Shown here: positions 20,891-25,142 of the stretch, piece after piece
Position numbering within the stretch: the stretch's first letter is position 1
How the letters are laid out: the number at the start of each line of letters is the position of its first letter
NCBI GenBank assembly: GCA_036008685.1
Contig: DASYNF010000054.1
Location: forward strand, 1 to 25,142
DNA length: 25,142 nucleotides
DNA from: Actinomadura_C sp036008685
Lineage (GTDB): Bacteria; Actinomycetota; Actinomycetes; Streptosporangiales; Streptosporangiaceae
Direction: 5' to 3'
Program-made: the position numbers and the translations under genes
Notes under the pieces: model-generated
The model's input: the letters and a program-made list of their open reading frames with translations, nothing else
Databases searched by the model: none
Told to the model about the DNA's origin: nothing

Positions 20891-21916
20891 ATGAAGGCCG
20901 TCCAGCTTGCCGACTACGACCGCGTCCCCGAGTTCGTCGAGGTTCCGGAGCCCAAGATCACGGATCCGTTCGACGTGATCGTACGGATCGGCGGTGCGGG
21001 GGTCTGCCGCACCGACCTGCACATCATCGAGGGGCAGTGGCGGGAGAAGTCCGGCGTCACGCTCCCCTACACCCTCGGACACGAGAACGCGGGCTGGGTG
21101 CACGAGGTCGGCGGCGCCGTGCACAACGTGGCGGTCGGGGACAAGGTGATCCTGCACCCGCTCGCGACCTGCGGGCTCTGCTCCGCCTGCCGAGACGGTG
21201 ACGACGTCCACTGTGCCGGCTCGGCGTTCCCGGGCATCGACGCGGACGGCGGTTACGCCGAGCTGCTGAAGACCAATGCCCGCGCCGTCGTGAAGCTCGA
21301 CGACTCGCTCGAGCCCGCGGACGTCGCGGCGCTGGCGGATGCCGGCCTGACCGCCTACCACGCCGTACGCAAGGCCGCGCGCAACCTGCGGCCGGGTGGC
21401 AGGGTCGTGGTGATCGGGGCGGGCGGCCTCGGGCACATCGGGGTCCAGGTCCTCTCCGCGCTCACGGCGGCGGAGATCATTGTCGTGGAGCGGTCCGCCC
21501 GCGCGCTGTCGCTCTCGGCGGAGCTCGGCGCCGATCATGTGGTGCGCGCCGACGGCTCCCAGGTCGACGCGGTCCTCGAGCTGACCGGAGGCGACGGGGC
21601 CGAGGCCGTCATCGACTTCGTCGGTGAGGGTGGCGCGATCGAGGACGGTGTGGCGATGCTGCGCCGCGCGGGGGATTACCACGTCGTGGGCTACGGCGGG
21701 GTCCTGCGGGTGCCGACCATCGACATCATCTCGACCGAGATCAACTTCATCGGCAACCTGGTCGGTTCCTACAACGACCTGGCCGAGCTCATGGTGCTCG
21801 CCGCCCAGGACCGGGTCCGGCTGCACACGACCCCCTACCCGCTCGGTGAGTTCGCGACCGCCTTGGACGACCTCGACAACGGCCGGGTCCAGGGCCGGGC
21901 CATCCTCGTCCCCTGA
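20891..21916 (+). CDS. Zinc-dependent NAD(P) alcohol dehydrogenase
   Basis: 341 residues of the medium-chain dehydrogenase family. Catalytic zinc ligands are the cysteine in GVCRTDLH and the HE of GHENAG. The structural zinc site is the four-cysteine lobe CGLCSACRDGDDVHC. The Rossmann motif is VVVIGAGGLGHIGVQ, with an acidic residue at the end of the second strand (IVVERS), which favours NAD+ over NADP+. The ATG at 20891 gives the normal start MKAVQL. A GTG 9 bp upstream lies closer to the GGAAAGG ribosome site and would add three residues. It is transcribed away from the kinase operon and towards the putrescine cluster, so it appears to be a single gene. Substrate is unknown. Confidence 0.92.
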   Translation: MKAVQLADYDRVPEFVEVPEPKITDPFDVIVRIGGAGVCRTDLHIIEGQWREKSGVTLPYTLGHENAGWVHEVGGAVHNVAVGDKVILHPLATCGLCSACRDGDDVHCAGSAFPGIDADGGYAELLKTNARAVVKLDDSLEPADVAALADAGLTAYHAVRKAARNLRPGGRVVVIGAGGLGHIGVQVLSALTAAEIIVVERSARALSLSAELGADHVVRADGSQVDAVLELTGGDGAEAVIDFVGEGGAIEDGVAMLRRAGDYHVVGYGGVLRVPTIDIISTEINFIGNLVGSYNDLAELMVLAAQDRVRLHTTPYPLGEFATALDDLDNGRVQGRAILVP

Positions 21917-21924
21917 GACGGGAC

Positions 21925-21969
21925 GGGGCCGTGGTCCCGCGGGCGCCGCGCCCACGGGACCACGGCCCC
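21925..21969. terminator. Strong bidirectional terminator hairpin
   Basis: Left arm 21925-21945 and right arm 21949-21969 pair over 21 bp with a single mismatch around a 3-nt loop (CCG). It lies between the convergent dehydrogenase genes ending at 21916 and 21992. It lacks a T-tract, but the length and position make a shared terminator the best reading. Confidence 0.8.
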
Positions 21970-21991
21970 GGAGAATCCTTACAGCGAGCCC

Positions 21992-23428
21992 TTACAGCTC
22001 GATGTTGCTCATCACGTGCTTGATCCGGGTGTAGTCCTCGAACCCGTACATCGACAGGTCATTGCCATAGCCCGAGTGCTTGAAGCCGCCGTGGGGCATC
22101 TCGGCGACCAGCGGAATGTGCGTGTTGATCCAGACGGTGCCGAAGTCGAGCCGCTTGGCCGTGCGCATGGCCCGCCCGTGGTCACGGGTCCACACCGAGG
22201 ACGCGAGGCCGTACTGCACACCGTTGGCCCAGCTCACGGCCTGCTCCTCGGTGTCGAACCGCTGCACGGTGATCACCGGGCCGAAGATCTCGTTCTGGAC
22301 GACCTCGTCGTCCTGGGCGAGCCCCGAGATGACGGTCGGCTCGTAGAAGAACCCGCGGGTGCCGCTCCTCCGCCCGCCGGCCTGGACCGTGGCGTGCGAG
22401 GGGAGCCGGTCGACGAATCCGGAGACGCGCTCCAGCTGGTTCGCGTTGTTCAACGGGCCGTAGAGAACGTCCTCGTCATCGGGCAGACCGGTCTTGGTCT
22501 GGGCGGCCTGCTCCTTGAGCGCGGCGACGAAGTCGTCGTACACGCCCGGACCGGCGAGCACGCGGGTGGCCGCGGTGCAGTCCTGACCGGCGTTGAAGTA
22601 ACCGGCCCCGGCGATGCCCTCGGCCGCGGCCTCGATGTCGGCGTCGTCGAAGACGAGGACCGGAGCCTTGCCGCCGAGCTCGAGGTGCACCCGCTTGAGG
22701 TCGGCCGACGCGGCGGAGGCGACCTCCATGCCCGCGCGTACGGATCCGGTGATGGACACCATCTGCGGGGTCCTGTGGTCGACGAGCGCGCGGCCGGTGT
22801 CCCGGTCACCGCAGATCACGTTGAACACGCCCGGGGGGAGGAACTCGGCCGCGATCTCCGCTATGAGCGCGGTGGTCACCGGCGTGGTGTCCGAGGGCTT
22901 GAGGACCACGGTGTTGCCCGCCGCGAGGGCCGGGGCGAACTTCCACACGGCCATCATCATCGGATAGTTCCAGGGAGTCACCTGCGCGCAGACGCCGATG
23001 GGCTCCCGGCGGATCATCGAGGTGTGACCGGCCATGTACTCACCGGCCGACCGCCCCTCGAGGATCCGGGCCGCTCCGGCGAAGAACCGGATCTGGTCGA
23101 CCATCGGAGGGATCTCCTCCTCGAGGGTCATCTGCAGCGGCTTGCCGGTGTTCTCGGACTCGGCCGCGACGAGCTCGTCGGCCCGGGCCTCGATGGCGTC
23201 CGCCATGCGAAGCAGCGCGAGCTGCCGCTCGGCCGGCGTCGAGTCCCGCCATCCCTCGAAAGCGGCGGCCGCCGCTCCGACGGCGGCGTCGACGTCGGCC
23301 GCCGCCGACACCGGCGCGGTGCCGAAGACCTCGCCCGTCACCGGGCTGATCAGATCGGCCGTACGGCCGTCGGCCGCGTCGGTCCATTCGCCGTTGACGA
23401 AGTTCCGGGTCACACGTTTGTCGGTCAT
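21992..23428 (-). CDS. patD: Gamma-aminobutyraldehyde dehydrogenase
   Basis: 478 residues, the full length of the family. Aldehyde dehydrogenase marks are PWNYPMMMAVWKFAPALAAGNTVVLKPSDTTP (NAD-binding), ITGSVRAGMEVA, the general base in HLELGGKAPVLVF, the catalytic cysteine in GQDCTAATR, and NEIFGPVITVQRFD. The strings EYMAGHTSMIRREPIGV and the C-terminal EMPHGGFKHSGYGNDLSMYGFEDYTRIKHVM are typical of the gamma-aminobutyraldehyde (YdcW/PatD) group. These enzymes turn 4-aminobutanal, made from putrescine, into GABA. The ATG at 23428 has GGAGGA 8 nt upstream and lies 17 bp after potC. The association with two polyamine permease genes supports the role. The transaminase or oxidase making the aldehyde is not in the window. 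Confidence 0.9.
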   Translation of the reverse strand: MTDKRVTRNFVNGEWTDAADGRTADLISPVTGEVFGTAPVSAAADVDAAVGAAAAAFEGWRDSTPAERQLALLRMADAIEARADELVAAESENTGKPLQMTLEEEIPPMVDQIRFFAGAARILEGRSAGEYMAGHTSMIRREPIGVCAQVTPWNYPMMMAVWKFAPALAAGNTVVLKPSDTTPVTTALIAEIAAEFLPPGVFNVICGDRDTGRALVDHRTPQMVSITGSVRAGMEVASAASADLKRVHLELGGKAPVLVFDDADIEAAAEGIAGAGYFNAGQDCTAATRVLAGPGVYDDFVAALKEQAAQTKTGLPDDEDVLYGPLNNANQLERVSGFVDRLPSHATVQAGGRRSGTRGFFYEPTVISGLAQDDEVVQNEIFGPVITVQRFDTEEQAVSWANGVQYGLASSVWTRDHGRAMRTAKRLDFGTVWINTHIPLVAEMPHGGFKHSGYGNDLSMYGFEDYTRIKHVMSNIEL

Positions 23429-23445
23429 GAGTCAGGTCCTCCAGG

Positions 23446-24255
23446 TCACATCACTCGCGCGTCATCGCCGGAGACGCGCTGAGCGAGATAGATCGGCACC
23501 ACGGACAGCACGATGAGTGCGGCGGCCACCACGTTCACGATGGGGGCCTGGTTGGGGCGGAACAGATTGTTGAAGATCCAGATCGGCAGGGTCTGCACGC
23601 CGGCGCCGGCGGTGAAGGTGGTCACGATGATCTCGTCGAAGGACAGGGCGAACGACAGGAGCCCACCGGCCAGCAACGCCGAGCGCATGAGCGGGAAGGT
23701 CACGTAGCGAAAGGTCTGGAAGGTGTCGGCACCGAGGTCGCTGGACGCCTCCTCCACGTTCAGGCCCATGCGCCGCAGCCGCGCCACCACGTTGTTGTAC
23801 ACGGTGACCATGCAGAACGTCGCGTGGCCGACGATGACCGTGAACAGTCCCAGCTGGATGCCGAAGGGGGACAGCACGGTCCGGAAGGCGTTGTTCAGCG
23901 CGATGCCCGTGACGATGCCCGGCAGCGCGATGGGCAGGATCACCAGCAGCGAGATGGTGTCCTTCCCGAAGAAGTCGTACCGCTGCACGCCGAACGCGAT
24001 CATCGTGCCGAGGACCAGGGCGATCAGCGTCGCCCCGAGCCCGGCCTGGAGCGAGGTCCAGAGCGCCGTGCGCACACCGCCGTTGTCCCACGCGGCCGAC
24101 CACCAGTGCCCGGTCAGGTCCGTGGGCGGCCAGGTGAACGTCTTGTCCGCGTTGAAGGAGTTGGCCAGTACGACCAGCAGTGGGATGTAGATCACGCCCA
24201 GGCCGGCCACCATGGCCAGACGCAGCCCGATCCGGGCTCCCCGCGGGAGGTTCAT
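23446..24255 (-). CDS. potC: Polyamine ABC transporter permease PotC
   Basis: 269 residues with about six transmembrane helices. The N-terminal helix is MVAGLGVIYIPLLVVLANSFN. The ABC-permease EAA loop reads EEASSDLGADTFQTFRYVTFPLM, where the AtpF-type ATPase docks. IPLLVVLANSFNADKTFTWPP and FALSFDEIIVTTFTAGAGVQTLP are typical of the PotC/YdcV group. The ATG at 24255 overlaps the potB stop (ATGA), with GGAGAA 6 nt upstream. It forms the import channel for putrescine or spermidine with PotB; PotA and PotD should lie beyond the right edge. Confidence 0.93.
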   Translation of the reverse strand: MNLPRGARIGLRLAMVAGLGVIYIPLLVVLANSFNADKTFTWPPTDLTGHWWSAAWDNGGVRTALWTSLQAGLGATLIALVLGTMIAFGVQRYDFFGKDTISLLVILPIALPGIVTGIALNNAFRTVLSPFGIQLGLFTVIVGHATFCMVTVYNNVVARLRRMGLNVEEASSDLGADTFQTFRYVTFPLMRSALLAGGLLSFALSFDEIIVTTFTAGAGVQTLPIWIFNNLFRPNQAPIVNVVAAALIVLSVVPIYLAQRVSGDDARVM

Positions 24256-25142
24256 AGGTTCTCCAGTGCGCCGGTTCGCCGTACGGCCATGAGGTAGATC
24301 ACCATGACCGCCACGGGCAGGGTCGCCACGGCCGCGGCGAACGGCAGGTTGTTGGCCACGCCGATGTTGTCGTAGACGACGTTGCCGATCATCTGGCTCT
24401 TGCCTCCGACGATCTTCACCGCGATGTAGTCACCCAGCGAGAGCGAGAACGTGAAGATCGATCCCGCGATCACCGCGGGGAACGTCATCGGCCAGACGAC
24501 CGTACGGAAGCTGCGGAAGGTACGGCTGCCGAGGTCGCCCGCCGCGTCCAGAAGACTGTTGGGCAGGCGCTCGAGGCCCGCGTAGATCGGCAGGATCATG
24601 TACGGCAGCCACAGGTAGGACAGCGTCATGATCGTCGCGGGGAGCCCGTAGCCGGGACCCTGCGTACCGAACGGGTCAAGGAACCAGTCGATCAGGCCAC
24701 CCTGCGACAGCATCACCCGCCAGGCGTACGCCTTGACCAGATAACCGGCCCACAGGGGCGTCAGGATCGCGATCACGAACCACCGCTGAGCCCTGGGCGA
24801 GGCGATCTTGGCCATGTAGAACGCCATCGGGAACGCGATCAGAGCATCGATCAGGGTGACCAGCACCGCGATCATGATGCTGCGCATCGTGACCGTGCGA
24901 TAGACGCCGATCGTGGCCAGGTCGTGAAAGTTGCGCATGGTGAACTGCTTCACCACGTTGCCGGTGAACACGTCCGTGGACCAGAACGCGGCGATGAAGA
25001 GCGTCGCCAGCGAGCCGAGATAGGCGACCACGAGCCACAGCATCGGGGCGGCCATCAAAGCCGTCAGCCGCAGGAGCGGGCGCCGATGCAGTGTGCCGGC
25101 CAGCCGGCGGACCGGCCCGCCGGGGCCGGCGGGCCGGTCCGC
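24252..25142 (-). CDS. potB: Polyamine ABC transporter permease PotB, 5' end outside window
   Basis: At least 296 codons are open to the window edge. About six helices are visible, with the EAA loop DAAGDLGSRTFRSFRTVVWPM and FSLSLGDYIAVKIVGG typical of PotB/YdcU. A TTG at 25058 or ATG at 25055 could be read as the start. However, the preceding in-frame codons (RRLAGTLHRRPLLRLTAL) look like the usual basic cytoplasmic N-terminus of this family, and none of the 28 upstream codons in the window is a start. The true start is therefore probably beyond 25142. A 36-nt near-perfect palindrome lies in these first codons. Confidence 0.88.
   Translation of the reverse strand, partial: ADRPAGPGGPVRRLAGTLHRRPLLRLTALMAAPMLWLVVAYLGSLATLFIAAFWSTDVFTGNVVKQFTMRNFHDLATIGVYRTVTMRSIMIAVLVTLIDALIAFPMAFYMAKIASPRAQRWFVIAILTPLWAGYLVKAYAWRVMLSQGGLIDWFLDPFGTQGPGYGLPATIMTLSYLWLPYMILPIYAGLERLPNSLLDAAGDLGSRTFRSFRTVVWPMTFPAVIAGSIFTFSLSLGDYIAVKIVGGKSQMIGNVVYDNIGVANNLPFAAAVATLPVAVMVIYLMAVRRTGALENL
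25107..25142. repeat. Perfect 17-bp inverted repeat at the right edge
   Basis: GCGGACCGGCCCGCCGG (25107-25123) and its exact complement (25126-25142) are separated by GG. The repeat reaches the last base of the window, so it may be longer. It falls in the 5' coding region of potB, or in the gap before it if potB starts at 25058. Confidence 0.85.

Noticed and set aside
22016..23482. Plus-strand open frame of 488 codons.
   Set aside because: Antisense to the aldehyde dehydrogenase, whose catalytic motifs are complete.
1..25142. CRISPR array, tRNA or rRNA gene, insertion sequence or prophage.
   Set aside because: No spaced direct repeats, tRNA cloverleaf, transposase or phage motifs were seen; the only tandem repeat array is the 15-bp coding one.

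Overview
The window is about 25 kb of GC-rich, gene-dense DNA. Many genes start with GTG and overlap their neighbour by 4 bp. The gene content (DUF3099, DUF2905, DUF2795, GSP17M-type stress protein, HutC-type GntR regulator) points to an actinomycete, most likely of the Streptosporangiales. That placement is inferred from protein flavour and was not tested by a search. No tRNA, rRNA, insertion sequence, phage gene or CRISPR array was seen.

Left part (1-9459): a stress and housekeeping region of mostly single genes. It begins with the 5' end of a dnaK, followed by a hemerythrin-like (HHE) protein and a divergent ferritin-like diiron protein. Next come a secreted lipoprotein with an N,N-dimethylformamidase beta-like domain, several small conserved actinobacterial proteins, an MFS transporter, and two adjacent DUF2795 genes. 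The second DUF2795 gene has lost its normal end.

Middle (8728-11859, minus strand): four genes joined by three 4-bp GTGA overlaps, encoding an acyl-CoA-dehydrogenase-fold protein, a PIG-L (LmbE) deacetylase, a NodS-like SAM methyltransferase and a GT2 glycosyltransferase. It reads like a small modification or biosynthetic pathway for a glycoconjugate or small molecule with no obvious named product. The PIG-L gene carries an in-frame 15-bp tandem repeat at its 5' end.

Right-centre (12575-20569, minus strand): carbohydrate-acid catabolism. A GntR/UTRA regulator, a HAD phosphatase and a KDPG-type aldolase are intact. The same operon also holds a phosphotriesterase-like lactonase lacking its N-terminal metal site, the C-terminal stub of a D-2-hydroxyacid dehydrogenase, and a cupin-type phosphoglucose isomerase cut off mid-domain. 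I read this as an operon damaged by at least two internal deletions. Its promoter still carries a perfect 16-bp palindrome placed exactly between the -35 and -10 boxes, and a close match lies upstream of the GntR gene. To the right is a compact operon of DUF1537 acid-sugar kinase, PdxA2-like dehydrogenase, ACS-family MFS transporter and DeoR regulator. It has the composition of the D-threonate (four-carbon acid sugar) to DHAP pathway.

Right end (20891-25142): a zinc alcohol dehydrogenase (+) converges on a putrescine-use cluster (-) of PotB, PotC and gamma-aminobutyraldehyde dehydrogenase, with a long perfect-looking hairpin between them. PotB runs off the window edge.
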